Below are positions 1-13,700 of a stretch of 64,000 bases of DNA, one piece after another. A program made the translations under genes and the position numbers. The DNA is from Tretioscincus oriximinensis (lineage: Eukaryota; Chordata; Lepidosauria; Squamata; Gymnophthalmidae): positions 1,942,476 through 2,006,475 of the forward strand of contig JAJVDF010000044.1 in NCBI GenBank assembly GCA_022410635.1. Direction: 5' to 3'. A model generated the notes under the pieces. The model was not told where the DNA came from, did no database searches, and worked only from the letters and a program-made list of their open reading frames with translations. How positions within the stretch are numbered: position 1 is the stretch's first letter; each line of letters begins with the position of its first letter.

Positions 1-65
1 TTTCACTTGCTGCTTCTTTCTCTCTGTTGTCCTTCTTTTCCTTCCCTCCTTTATTTTTCCTTCTT

Positions 66-115
66 TATCTCCCGCTTTTCTCAGCCCGAAAGGAATCAAA
101 CTGGCTTACATGAGC
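66..115 (-). mobile_element. SINE tail-end fragment
   Basis: tctcccgcttttctcagccc followed by gaaaggaatcaaactggctt matches the tail-proximal part of the SINE family. Confidence 0.4.
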
Positions 116-903
116 GTCTGCTCTCTTCACAACAGACATTTTATGAAGTTGTTGAGGCTGAGAGAGCTCTCAAGAAATGTGGACGAGTGCAGAAGCAAAC
201 TGGGAGACTTCCAGATATGAGTGTGACACTGTATCCATTACACCACTCTGGCTGCAACTTAAGGCATCCCAGAGACACGTTCTAATTATGAAAGACACTA
301 AGGGACCTGTTGGCTTCACAGTTCCATGCCTGCTTGAGATTCTTCACCAGAAATCAAATAATACAGGAACGACAGGGGGAGACTCTCTAATAATGTCCCT
401 ATATATACTGTAGCTTTACAGAGAATAGGCTTGGCAAGGTAAAATATACCAGGATAGGAATATCTGCATGGCAAAATGGACAGACCAAATGGTGGCCAAA
501 TGACGAACTGTAGCAAGTTCACAGACCTTCTTTAGTTGTATGTAAGATCTATCATTTGTGCTTTTATTGTGGGCCAAGCAGAAGAGTGAGGTAGTGTGGT
601 TGATGCTTCCTTTACATAGTCCCCTTGAGTGGCATCCTAAGAAGGAAGAGAGGACAAAATGTTTACCAAACCAAAAATATTTATACTTGGTAGTGAATCT
701 GTGTCAGGATTTGGGTGTAGCACAAAGGAGACATGCAATCTCCTTTTACCCCCACTGGAGACATGCAGTGAAGAGTCTCTTCACCTGACTGCAGGGAACA
801 GATAAGGGCATAACAATAGTTTTCAAAGAAGTAGCCATGTTAGTCTGGGTCCAAAATACCTAGCAAGGGGGTCTCATAGCCCTTTAGAGACTAACAAGAG
901 AAA

Positions 904-922
904 GATTGGCAGCATGAGCTTT
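904..922. repeat. Target-site duplication, left copy
   Basis: gattggcagcatgagctt recurs at the other end of the L1 (3268-3286) without mismatch over about 18 bp, the hallmark of target-primed insertion. Confidence 0.85.
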
Positions 923-1554
923 TTTTTTTTCTTCCAATTTTTATTGATTTTTCACATATAGATAACAGAAAAAGGAAAAATAAGCCCGTTAACCTACACA
1001 GTGTACACATATATACATAAAAAACAACAACAACAAAAGGAACAAATACAAAAAGAACAACATAAAAAGACAACAAGACACCAAACCCCCCTCCCCCCTG
1101 GATCCAGTCTCCTTCCCTTTCCCTCCCCCCCCCTTCTGTTAGGAGTTAATTCATAGTTTCCTGTGAAATTCATTGTCTTAGCTCTGAAGAACCTGAGAAT
1201 TAATTTACATATTGTAAGATATTTGTAAGTTTAGTNGCTTTTTTTTTTTCTTCCAATTTTTATTGATTTTTCACATATAGATAACAGAAAAAGGAAAAAT
1301 AAGCCCGTTAACCTACACAGTGTACACATATATACATAAAAAACAACAACAACAAAAGGAACAAATACAAAAAGAACAACATAAAAAGACAACAAGACAC
1401 CAAACCCCCCTCCCCCCTGGATCCAGTCTCCTTCCCTTTCCCTCCCCCCCCCTTCTGTTAGGAGTTAATTCATAGTTTCCTGTGAAATTCATTGTCTTAG
1501 CTCTGAAGAACCTGAGAATTAATTTACATATTGTAAGATATTTGTAAGTTTAGT
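918..1554. repeat. 318-bp direct duplication joined by a single n (likely assembly artefact)
   Basis: 918-1235 and 1237-1554 read the same at an offset of 319, with one n at 1236. The second copy even includes the gc that belongs to the target site, so it looks like two overlapping contig ends left unmerged. Confidence 0.85.
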
Positions 1555-3267
1555 CGTTTGTCTCTTAGGGTTATCTCATTTAACAGATGGATCTTAACTT
1601 CTTCCCNTTTTTGTTTTACTTTTCTGATTTTTATTGTATCATTATTGCTGAAAATCCTTGTTGCTCTAATTTCTACCGCTATTTTTTCAATTATATATTC
1701 GTGCCATTTCCTTTTCGTCCATTTTGTTTTGTCCTTCCACCCAATCAATACTACCATTTGAGCACAAGCAATTAAATCTTCGATTACAGTTCTTTTTTCA
1801 ATTGGGCTTATTTCATTCAGATCTGCTAATATAGTTACCATTTTGTTTGTTAGCTGTATTGATACGTTTAACATTCCATTGATTTCAGATTCAATCATTT
1901 TCCAAAACCTTCTTACTTCANCACATCTCCAAATTAGGTGATTATAATCTCCCCTTTCCTGGCATCCATACCAACAATTGTGTGCAATATTTGGGTTATA
2001 ATGGCAGATTATTGTTGGCGTAANATGCCATTTATGGAGGATTTTCCTTTTCCCTTCTTTAATGCTGTTCATATTTTCTTTTTTTATATTGTTTATTATT
2101 TTGTTTAATTCCTCCGTTTGTATTACTATATCATTTTCCCATTTTCTTTTGATTTCTGCTTTGATATCTAGGTTGTCGGTATTTATTATTTTATAAAGTT
2201 CTGATCCTAATTTGCCTTCTTGATTGATCACTTTCCTTATGATAATTTCAAGTTTGTCATCTTTCTTTCTTATACTTTCTTTTATTGTGATATTATTAAT
2301 ATAATTAGTAATTGACATAGCTTGGAGCCAGTAACGATTGCCTAGTTGGTTTGTTATGTTTTGCTGTGTTAAGGGGTCTTTATTTTGGTCAAAAAGTTGT
2401 TCAATTGTTATAAAGCCCNTTTTCCTTAGTATTCNTAAAGCGTTTTTTAAGTTTAATTCATTGGTGGGGTTTATATTTGATATTAAGAGCATTTTGTTCT
2501 GTGTATTGATGGGAAATAATCTGGGTTTTTTTATCGTCTTATTTAAGGTTTTAAAAGGTTCTTTCCAATTTCTTTGTATTATTGCCGGGTGATTTTTAAA
2601 GATTATTTCCGTATCTTCTATTTGGTTTATGCATCTTAATAATTTAGCCCATTTTTTATTGGTGTATTGGATTTCTAAAAGGTTGATGGTATGGAAGGCA
2701 TGGTGGTATCTTTTAAGGTCAGGAATTCCCCACCCGCCTTGTTCTTCTATTGCTAATAACCATGTTCTTTTGAGTCTGGGTCTTTTGTTGTTATTTATCC
2801 ACTTTGCCATTCTGTTTGTCCATTTGTTTAGTTCTGAGNCTTTTNTTGGTTCTAATAATGTTTGGAATAAATACANTAAGTGNGGGATAATAAACATTTT
2901 TATTGCTCTTATTTTAGCTAATCTGCTTAAATGTTTAGCTTTCCAATTTTTTAATTGTTTGTCTATTTTTGTCCATGCTGCGGAGTAGTTTAAGGTAGTG
3001 ATTTTATTTGTTTTTTTGTAAAGCCAGATTCCCAAATATTTCATTTTCTTAGTGCCAAGTTTTAGTCCAGATAGTCTCCTGATTTCTAGTTGTTCGGAAG
3101 GGTTTGTATTGTTAAACATTATTTCTGATTTGTTAAGATTAACCTGTAATCCCGATAATCTCTGAAATTTCCTTAATGTTTCAGTTGATTCTTCCACCAT
3201 ACGTTTTGGTTCTTCTGATATTAGCATCGCATCATCTGCGAATAAATTAATTTTGGTCTCTATAAAC
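922..3267 (-). mobile_element. 5'-truncated L1 LINE, recent insertion
   Basis: The minus-strand frame from about 3268 to 1524 encodes the end of L1 ORF2: the RT active-site box FADDA (at the truncated 5' end), NLNKSEIMF, KKMKYLGIWLY, GGWGIPDLKRYHHAF, and the C-terminal Cys/His motif NCWYGCQERGDYNHLIWRC. The frame is open for 567 residues apart from scattered n. The poly(A) tail reads as the T run at 920-930. Its real length is about 319 bp shorter because of the duplicated 3' end (see 918-1554). Confidence 0.9.
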
Positions 3268-3286
3268 GATTGGCAGCATGAGCTTT
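3268..3286. repeat. Target-site duplication, right copy
   Basis: Matches 904-922. The host sequence (AGCATGAGCTTTCG) resumes directly after it and belongs to an interspersed DNA-transposon-like repeat also seen at 12976, 20190, 38940, 52617 and elsewhere. Confidence 0.85.
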
Positions 3287-6200
3287 CGTATATAAATCTA
3301 CTTCTTCTGATACTTCAGATGCTTCTAGCATCTGAAGTAGTGGTCATGTCCACAAAAGCTCATGTTGCCTATCTATTTCTTGTTATTCTCTATGGTGGTG
3401 AGACCTCCTTGTAGATATGCAGCAGGATGTGATGGTACAAGTGCATTGAAATGATAAACCAATTGGAATAAATGTGGGAAAACTTTTAGGANCATGGTTT
3501 AGTTGTATTTAATGTAAGGATTTTGCTGGGATGTGCTGTAGCGTATTGTCGTTAATGAACAGGTAGCTCCCAGGATTGATTTTCTACTTATTTACTCATG
3601 CAGTCACAGTAAGGGCTAAAGCTTCATAGTGTTTATAAATANTGGGCCATAGTCAAGATTTATTTTTCTTTGAAGTGAGCACCCCGATCCTGTCTGAAGA
3701 CAATGATGCCTCATGATTTTCTGCATGCTATTATTATAGCCTGGCCTTCAGGATTTCAAGAATACCTAGTGGTATTGCATCAAGGTTTCACTTTACTGAT
3801 AGGTAGCCTAGTCTCTGAATAAATCATTAGCCCTTTTGATAAACTTTTCCCTTTCAACTAGTTCAATGTCCAGCAATAGTTCAGATCTGCAGACTTTATC
3901 TGCAAGGTTCAAAAGAAGGAATTTTTTGCAGAGTTTATAAAAATTGTTACACTGCTTTTTACATAAATTTAAACCTGTGTTTTGGTTATCAAAATGTTGT
4001 CAAGTCACAAACACTTAATATTTAACCATTTTAACTGTTTTATTGTCTTTTAATGGCATCTGCCCTGCGACTTCTGGGTATAGGGCAGAATATAAATGTA
4101 AGTAAATATATACATTTAGTGAAAACATTTCTATGCCACTTTTTTGCATTTCAGAACAGTTTATAAGTCAATTCAAAATGGAGTCAGTTGGGACAACAAT
4201 ATGTAACAAACAATATTTTTAAAACCAGATAGGGATATATAGTAGACATTCATTTACATAGGAGAGGTCTGGGTATGCAGGTAAGGTTTTCAACTAGGCA
4301 TTAAAAGATACAATTGCTTTGGACAGTTATGGAAAAGGGTTTCTTGGTACAGGTTTGTGTTGAAGAGCCTGAAAAAAGTTGGGAGTTTCTGAACAAATGA
4401 GACAAGATATTCGAGTTCAGTTTCTATTACTTAAAATTCATTAGTCAACATCTGCTTGAGAGATTACAGTCTGGGTTTTGATTAGACTGGTAAACTGTTT
4501 CTGGGTTATAGTCTTACAGTAATAGTATTTACTGTCTTGTATCTCTTAGGGGAGTATTTTCAGATAGAAATGGCTGTTCCTTGTAGTATGGCATATAGTA
4601 TAGAGATGACTGATCAAAGAATTGCATGGCTTCATAGAAACGTATTTAGTTCTTGCTAGTGGACAAATAGACTAATTCTAGTAGAAGCCATCTAATGTGC
4701 CTTGAGGAGTATAGATGGGTCCCCCAGCAATCTTCCTGTGAGCAGAAAATGAGTTTTTGTGGGTGGGACTGGGAACAGATTGGCTAAAGAGGCACCCTCC
4801 ATCCCGGGGCTAGCTGCAGTGCNCGCTGGGAGGTGTAGGCAGCAGGGCAGGGCCCCACACAAGCTGGGCAAAAGAGTTTGCCCATTGCTTGGACAATAAT
4901 TCCCAGCAGGCCTCACCACCAGCACAACAAGAGCTCTGTTTCACCCTCGNTACATATGGGTTTCTGCTGCTACTACTGGGCACCCAAGTTTTTATAATAA
5001 GCATTTGTCATCGTGAAAAAACCATGTAGAAAAGCAGGCAGAAACCTAAGAACCAATTAAGAACCATAAACCTGGAAACATACATTCTGTCAGAAGATGA
5101 GAAACCAGAAGGTAGTTGTTTTGATATTGTTGACAACTGGTACGACGTCTACATAAGGCAGCACTGGGTGCAGATCCAGATTTCTGAAAGACTTCAGCCA
5201 CCCTTGAAACATGATTACTGTTTCCTTGTCCAACTTTCCTGGTGTATAAAATGTGATCCTTTGTTCTCACTGCGGCCACGAGTATCTTCATCACATTTAT
5301 GCTTTAATTAGATCACTCCAATTCATTCGTTTTGAAAGAGGGAAGTTGAACATGACTGTGAAACTGCAACTAGTGCAAACTGTTCTACGTGGATTGTTCT
5401 CGGTATATAAAAAAAATTNTAATTCACTTTTTTTAAGGGGTAAGTGTGAAACTGCATTCTAAGTTTAGTTTCGTAGTGAAACTGAACTTCAAAGCAAGCA
5501 AGCCACTGATTTCCCCACCTAAAATTGGCTCGTGAGTTTAACAGACCAGCGGACCTGTTCATAAAATGATTCATGACCCATACCCAATATAGCACATCTT
5601 TGCTTCTCCCTTGTTTGCCTTCCGAAAAAACATCCTAACATGCCTTCTTCTGCCCTTTATGAGCTGCCATTCTCTTTCTCCTGTCTCGTGCTTCACCATC
5701 CCTCCATCACATGCCTACACCCTTCAGGCATTTGCTTGCTCTGTAATCACTTGCCAAGCAGCCTTGGAAACCACATTGTTTGAAGCGTTGCAAGAAGCAG
5801 ACACTTATTCAGCCCGTTGGCACACATAAAACGGATTTCTAGCNCCCATCATTCCACCCCTCTCCTCTCTTTCCCGTGGATATCCCCCTCCCCACTGATG
5901 CTGGTCTTATCTTGTTGGCACCAATATTTTGCTGGCACAGGACTGCCAACCTGCCATGCCGAGTGTCAGTGCCAGGTACTCTGCCGTGGGTGGCAACATT
6001 TTTGAGGTGGCTCTTCTGCTTCAGGATGCAGGCTGTCATCTTCATCACAGTTGTTGGTCAGTGACTGTGTCTGCTTACCTCCCATAGAAGGATGATTGCC
6101 ACCATGGATTTTATAATAATAGATGTGCAGTGCCTTCTGGGAGGACATGTAGTCTTCTATCCCAGGAGGCTTGCTGGCAGACTTACAAAGGCAGCATTCT

Positions 6201-6971
6201 TTCCAATGCTGTGTGGCTGGAGGCAGCAGAATGGCCTGAGCTCAAGGGTAGGAGGCAATAAATTTATGGACTTGATGAAGGACAATAGAATCTGCAACGA
6301 TTAGAAGGGGATGATGGAATTTTGTCCATAAGTAAGAAGGAAAGAAAGGCCGGAGCACAGTTTGTGAAAAAATCAAACAAGTGAACGGTTTTATCAGATT
6401 CTACCCATTTAGTTTGCCTTTGGATTGAACCTCAAACATAGCAAGATCTAGTTTGATAACAAACTACACTAATTCCCAAGGAATATTTCTTGCACACCCT
6501 ATACTTGAATGTGCTTCAGATGGCACATATGATTCTTCCTTCTTTCCCCTTTCATTATAATAGGCATCTGAAATATATCGAAGAAAAAAAGTGGTCTGTC
6601 TAAACTCATTGACGAAGCTTCCTGACATCTAGAACTTCCCAACAAGATGTTGTCGAGATATTATTATAGTATACAAATAATCACTTACCATTGGTTAAGG
6701 CAGTTGCAGCTAGTAGATGTTTAACAGCATCTGGGAATACTTGGACCATTATTTCAGACTGACTGCATTCAGATTTATTTCAAAATTTTGGGATATTTCA
6801 GAATCAAGTATTTCTTCAAATGCTTTATTCCAAAATATCTCCATGATGAACCGTCTAAAAATGATACAAGTGCGCTACAGTCTGGATAAAGTGTGACAAG
6901 ACTTTGAAACACTTTGCTTTCTGATTTGTAAATCATCCTTATACTTGTTTGTGCCTTGGAAGATTCAAGGA

Positions 6972-7325
6972 TTAAGAACATAATAGGAGCCCTGCTGAAT
7001 GGGGCCATAGCCCATCTATTCCAGCATTCTGTCTCACGCAGTGGCCTACCATTTGTATATAGGCAGTCTCAAAACCTTCTCCTGTTCTCAGCTCCCTGCA
7101 AATGGTACAGAATCCTGCCTGTTGCTCCAACTCAGAGGCAGTATCGAGAGATCGATCATAGTAGCTATTTATACCCACGGTTTCCATGAACTTGTTTAAT
7201 CCTGTCTTAAACCTATCCAGGCTACTAATTATCACCACCTCTTCTGGAAATAAATTCCACAGACCGATGATCATTTGGGTGAAAAAATATTTTCCTTTGT
7301 CTGTNCCAACTCTAACTGCCCTGCT
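6972..7325 (-). mobile_element. CR1-like LINE 3' end fragment
   Basis: The reverse strand encodes IGLWNLFPEEVVIISSLDRF, the C-terminus of a CR1-type reverse transcriptase, followed by a 3' region (tagtccagcattctgt-like on +). It is in the presumed first intron of WDFY2. Confidence 0.7.
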
Positions 7326-7880
7326 TTCAGTGGATCATGAAACTATTGGAGATTGTTAATGCTACCACAGCTGCAGGGGAACAAAAGTATGATTGTTCTT
7401 CCCCTTCCTCTGAATCTGCTGAGGGTAAAAATCCCAAAACGGCTACACAAANAACCTTGCGTGCATATTGCCTTTTTATTACAAGTGTTGCAAAGCAACG
7501 TTTTAATGGGAGGAAAAGGTACAAATCAGATTTGGATTGAACTGCAGTTTGTTCGGTCAAAATAGTATCCTGCAACACAGGGATAATTTCTTGTCATTAG
7601 NTCTTTTAATCGGAATTAGTATATTTTTAGCTTTAGCCCATGAAATAGATTATATGTATGCCTGCATAGTTGGTGATGTTGGAAAAACACTGGAGGATTA
7701 GAGAATTGTCCAAAGTCCTTCTCCCTCCACCACTCTTATTGTTGTGGTCACATACATGTTATTAAGCAGTCCTTAGTTCTGAAGAACAGGGCTGATACTA
7801 AACTGAAAAGAAAAACAAACCCTATTGCTCGGTCATTCAGGACTGTTGAATAGCATATACTGTAAGTGACTGAAGTCTTT

Positions 7881-8648
7881 TTATTATTATTAGAATTTTT
7901 TTTATATACATGGTTATTTAATTGTATAATAATACCTTTCCACTAGTTGTTCCTACATATAATGCATTTCTCCCTTCCCTCCCTTTCCATCCCCATACCC
8001 TTCCCCCTGGGTTGTACATCTAAGTTATCTAATATTAGCTGGAGAAGATTAAGTTTAATTTGTCTCTTTGGGTCTGTAGGATCACGTTTGCTTGCAAGTA
8101 TTTCTTCATAATTCTCCATTTCTCTTTCATTGCTGCTGTCTTCTGGATATTGAAGGCTGTGTTGACTTTAGTGTTATTAATGTCCGACATCATCTTAGCT
8201 ATTATGTAATCCCACCACCATTTTAAATCTCTATATGTAATGTCCCTCCACCCTCTTAATAAGACTACTTGAGCACAAGAAAGTAAGGATAGCACTATTT
8301 GTCTGATGTTTAGGGGATTAATATTATTTAGTCCGCACCCAAAGATAGCCATCTTATCGGTTATTTTCATGTTAAGTGATGTTATTTTATTTCTGTTTGT
8401 ATTCTTTTCCAATATTCTTGTGCTGTATCCCTGGAACCTGGCATCCATGCCAACATAGATTATTTGTATTGGGGATAAAATGAGCGATTTGTTTAGGAGT
8501 ACAATGCCATCTATATAGTATTTTTAGTCTGGCTTCCTTTAGTTTATTCATTTTTTTGTTTTTCATTTTTTATTGTTTTTTTTAATATCATTATCGTCTA
8601 TCTGTATAGAACAGTTCAATTTAATTACCAGATCTGCTATAATTTCTC
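7881..8648 (-). mobile_element. Old L1 3' fragment
   Basis: The 137-residue minus frame (8448-8035) resembles the C-terminal end of the L1 at 922-3267 (VVLLRGWRD versus VVLIGWKDK; YIIAK versus YIIEK; LQTQRDKLNL versus ITLRDKRLNL). A 16-bp flanking repeat with one mismatch (agtgactgaagtcttt at 7865-7880, agtgattgaagtcttt at 8649-8664) marks the target site. Confidence 0.75.
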
Positions 8649-10405
8649 AGTGATTGAAGTCTTTAAGAGTCAAGTATGGACAACTGAGAATAGAAAGCTT
8701 TGGCAAAAAAATAAGTTGCTTTGCAATGTATGTATATTGCAAAGGTGGAGAAGTCTTCTTTACATTTTCTTGTCATAAGGAGCACTTAACCACCTTGATT
8801 CAAATAGAGAAGATTTATAAATGGTCTGGCTTTAAAATAAAAACAAAATCTGTAAAGCATTCCATTTTAAGAATAACAGCATCTTTCTGAGACTTATCTT
8901 TAATTCCCTCAGCTAGATTTCATCTATGCTGCCTTTTGTCCACAGAAAGCAATCTTGAATTACCAAGGACTGGCAAAGGATCAAAAGAATTTTACAAGCA
9001 GCCTGATCCTAATAACATGAACACTGTGTTTAGAAAAGTAGTGGTGCAGATTCTTGGAGAAAGTCAGAACTCCTGTAAGATTAGCATTGGGGCTGTGTCC
9101 AAACAGGGTCAATAATTCTCTTGAAAGTTGAATTTCTGTTATATTTGCTACACCAGGTTGATTGAGGTGTTTAAAGCCTATTCTCCACATTATTGGTTTA
9201 CTGGGAAACCCAACTGTCAAACTGGTTATTATGAAGAGAATGTGATATGTGGGTAGTTCTGGCAAGACATTGCAAGGGTGAGAGGCAATGGAATTTGGTA
9301 TTTATTTATTATTTTTATTTTAGTGATTTATATCCCATCCTTCTCCATTGGTCCCAGTGCAGGTAACAGAAAATTAAAAGTATCACAAAAACACATTAAA
9401 GCATTTAATTAAAACAGCATTTGTGAGGAGGGATTACTGAACTTTCTCTTGACAACCAGCAAACAAAATGGTTGATGAGGGAGTATGTCACAAGATCTGA
9501 AAATCTCACTTGTCTGAAGTTGACAGATTGACAACATTCAGAGTATACTGTAAAGATATGAATGAGGAGGGTTAAAACCAGTAATCCAAAAAACCAGATT
9601 ATCAGGAAATTCCAGAATAAACAAATGCCATGTGGATACAGCCTGAGTCAGTGAACCTTTCATCCTGAATCCAACTAATAATATATTTAGTGTTTTATTT
9701 ATTAATGCTTATATCCTGCCCTATACTCGTAGATCACGGAAAGCCAGCAGTAAAAACAACACTACAAAAAGGACATATTCAAAACAGTACCTGAAGATGG
9801 GGAAAAAATTGAATTTCTTCAAGTGTTTTGAAAAATATACTATTTTGAAGATACAGTATTTTTTAGGTTATAATGTCAACTGTGTTATCTCTAAATGGCA
9901 TTCCATCTAATACGTAATGTATTTGCAAATTTTTCATTGTATGTAATATGCATTGGAAGAAATACACTTGACTCAAAAGAATCCATTTAGTGTGGGTTGT
10001 TGCTGCAAAAATGTAGGGAATGTCAGTAAAGATCTTGTATGAATCTGGAGCTTTGGATTCAATTTTTCCTTACTTTAGTGTATCCCTTCAACATAGCTGA
10101 ACCAAGAAAGCTCAGCTAATTCTTCCAGGGAGTTCATGGAGGTACGCTTTGTCAAGCGTTGTCAAATTTGGTCCTTGAGCATAACATGCGCTTTTCCTAG
10201 GTTTTCTGGTCAATGAATTCTTCTGCTGAATTTGATAGAAAAATTGTCAAATTAACTGGAGGANGAAAAGATAAAACTTCTTTGACAGATGCAGCTTTGT
10301 TCTACAAAATTGTGGGTAATGAAAGATTCCCTTGAGTACTCTAGGGTGTGTTCTGTAAATAAAGCAACCCAAATACTTTAGATATAAACTTTAGCTCAAA
10401 CAATA

Positions 10406-10487
10406 TATACTGCTGAAAACAATTAAGGGAACACTTTAACATAACATGTTATGTTAAAGTGTACCCTTAATTGTTTTCAGCAGTATA
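10406..10487. repeat. 82-bp near-perfect palindrome
   Basis: Two 41-bp arms with a centre acatgt and one mismatched pair. The ends are tatactgctgaaaacaatta and its complement. It resembles the tip-to-tip ends of a mariner-like element. It is 160 bp upstream of WDFY2 exon 2. Confidence 0.9.
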
Positions 10488-10647
10488 GTTTAGCTACATA
10501 ATGAGAAAACGAAACCCTCTGGAAAAAAACATAATGCTAAGAAAGGCTGAAAGCAAAAAGTACTATCCAGGGCTACGTGCAAATACTATGATAGTAATAT
10601 ATGATTCCAACGTTGCTTACAAGCTATTCTTGCCATTTTATTTGCAG

Positions 10648-10715
10648 AACTATTCGTGTGTGGATGAAGAGGGATAGTGGTCAGTTTTGGCCTAGCATAT
10701 ACCATGCAATGCCAT
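10648..10715 (+). CDS. WDFY2: WDFY2 exon 2 (first in window)
   Basis: Acceptor tttgcag and donor GTAAG. It encodes [22 protein letters not shown], the end of the first WD blade. The exon begins with one base that finishes an Arg codon, so an upstream exon ending in phase 2 is required. Confidence 0.93.
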
Positions 10716-13700
10716 GTAAGTGTTTTTCAGTGCTACATCTTGAATTATTCCACATAATTGAGCTTTTTGGTATTTCTCAACAGCATATTTTGTGTTTAAC
10801 TGTTGGGATTGAAGTAATTTTGTGCAATGCTAATCTTAGCGCTTTCAAAAACAATACTTGATTGTGTTTTATTCTTTTGCCCCTGAAATCCCCAAATACA
10901 AAAAAAAATAGGTGAATTAGTTAATGATCTGTTTGTTTTTCATGTAAACTGAAGCCAGTTTTTGTTGCATTGATTCACATTGAGGATAAATGTTGTAATT
11001 TTTTTTCAGAATTATATAGGAAACCACCCCAGTTGATTTATTCCAAGATGCCACAAACTTTAGCTTCCCACCTTTTATGCCTTAAGTCTTTTTAATTAGT
11101 TGGGATCCCTTGTGCCTTCAGACATATGGGGATGAGGCATTGAAGGACTGCACCTCATTATTCCCTAGCAGAGCTGTTACTGGCTGCATTAATCTTCCCT
11201 GAATGACAGATGGTTTTTATCATGTCTTCCGTAATGATATACACTCTGACTGTAATGGTATACACCACCTCTTCCAGAAGAGGTGATAGCTTGCAGCCTG
11301 GATAGATTCAATACTGGGTTAGATCAGTTTATGGACACTGAGGTCCTGTTCCCATTGAACCGTATTCTGGACTTTATCTTGGAATAGGAGCATGCCATCT
11401 ACATGCTAATGTAGAATACACTAGCATGTGGTTGGCCAAACTCTATACCGAGATACAACCCAGAATAAGGCTCAGTGACCTCTTCCCCTTTTCAGAAGCA
11501 GTCCCAGTCTGACAACTTTGGGGAAGCACACCTATAGTCCAAGAATTTTTCAAATCTTGTCTGTTGAACTCCAATAGTATCTAGATTCCAGATAACTTCT
11601 AGCCTCTGTATCCCTCACTGATTTTGTCTGGGTTCAGGGCTAGCATGGCAATGCAAGCTGCACTATGCAAACTGGGAAGACAAAAATAAGCAAGAAGAAA
11701 ACAGCTGCAAATCTCTTCTGCTCTGAAGGTTTATGGATTTCAGTGGAAATTGTCACTGATGTCACCTCTTTCAGCTGTCTTTAGAAAGGAAATGGTGCTT
11801 AGATTTTTGCTTTATCATCCATATCCTGTGTATGATTTTGGTAGCATCCCTTCAATGAGTATTGAGGCCAGGTCTGTGGAGCAAACAGCCTATGACAGAT
11901 CTTGGGGTGTTGGTAGACATCTTAGTGAAGATATCAACCAAATAAATAAAACCTTGTGACTAAATACATTTCCTGTGTAAGAAGCAAATTAATGTGCTTC
12001 ACATATTTTTAAGAAATACGCACTGGTTCCTACTTGGCTGTATTTGTATTGAGACAGTTGGTGAATCACTGTGTGAGATGGGGTACTGAACTAGCTGGAT
12101 TCAGCAGGGTTCACACACACATACTCACATACACACAGCCCAACAGTATAGTATAGTCCTTTATTTCAAACTAATAGCTCTAACATGATACACTCGGGTA
12201 GTGTTTCCTAAGCTCCAAAGCAGAACATCAGATTTTGTGCACAAATTCTAGGATTTAGCCATAGGAGATCTTGCAAAACTAATCCTTAGCCGATGGATTC
12301 ATTGAAAAATGTGCATTTTGGACAGAGCAGTAATTCTCCTGACACTAGTCTTAAGATGTAACTGGCTGGGTGATGGTTTGTCTGTCAAGAGTGATATGAA
12401 TAAATGATTTAAATGATGCCAATATGTCCACTTTCAGCTTCGTGCTCATGTATGTGTGTTAATCCAGAAACAAGAAGGCTGTCTGTTGGCCTGGACAGTG
12501 GTGCAATCTCAGTAAGTACGCATACAGCAAAGACTTTTCTTCCTTTCTTTTTAGTGCATGTTTGTGTCTCTAGGGTTCTTTATTGGGATTAGGTTAATGG
12601 CCGGTGATTGGAACTGAAAGCTGAACTGTAGCGTATGGCAGGCCAGAAATAAGTGTTACTTCTGATTCATTAAATTATGTAACTTAGGCAACATGATCAG
12701 GGATTAATAATGACCCTGAGAATTCAAAGAATCACATTGACACAAATAAACACTTACATAATATGCATACTTAGTTTAAAAGAATTGCAAACTTATTAGA
12801 GGTAGCTGATAAAGCTTGTTTGGATGTCTGGCAAGGATAGAAAGCCAGATTGACAGATAATTTGATTATTATTTTTTTAATCTGAATCATATCTGCATCC
12901 CCAAAGCCTTGTTTCCACTGGAATTATTGAGATGTGGGTTCTCTTAATTTCAGCATGACTAACATGAGATCTCAATTTCAGAGAAATAGCCATGTTAGTC
13001 TTAGTTCAGAAAGTCCAGCACTAGAGACTAAGAAGAGAAAAGGAGGCAGCATGAGCTTTCTTAGGCACATCTACTGGGTGAAGAAGTAGATGGGACTCCA
13101 AAACCCCTGCAGCCTTCCTTTCTCTCGTTAGTCTCCAAGTGCTACAACCCCCCATGCTGGACTTGCATCAGATCTATGTGCCAAAACACGAGGAAATGTT
13201 GTGTAGTTTACATCTATAAGTATCAGTGAAGTCTTAGCAGACTTAAGATAATGGAAACTTAAAGCTACCTATCTCCTCTTCCTTCATTTTTATTTCCAAG
13301 GTAAGGCTGAAGTTTTAATATTACTGAAATGCTTAAAGCTGTTTACTAATTGAAAACAAAGCTCTTAAGCTTAAACATTGTGACAGTAAGAAGGAAGAAA
13401 AAACCAACAAGAAATAGACACCTAAAATTGATGGACTTGGGTTTTTATACCCCGTTTTTCTCACCCGAAGGCACTCAAAGCTATGTTCAAGAATTGGGAA
13501 TCAAAGGCTCATATGAGAGGGGTATGTTTTAATCACATGCCAAAAACCATAAAAGGTTGAGGCCTGATATGCCTCCGTTGAAAAGCGATTCTAAATCTAG
13601 TGAGTCACTACAGTGAAGACCCTTTCATATGCCACAGTTGCTTGCATCTCAGAGGGAAATGAAACTACAAGAAGATTCTTGTTTTGTGGGGTCTTAGTAT

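Larger units (their letters stand above)
1..10647 (+). other. Presumed first intron of WDFY2 (end of it)
   Basis: No exon was recognised in this 10.6 kb on either strand. It holds the L1 insertions at 922-3267 and 7881-8648, a CR1-like piece (6972-7325), SINE scraps and the palindrome at 10406. 3420-6970 and 8665-10405 show nothing beyond short AT-rich retroposon tails (for example near 9300 and 9700). Confidence 0.5.
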
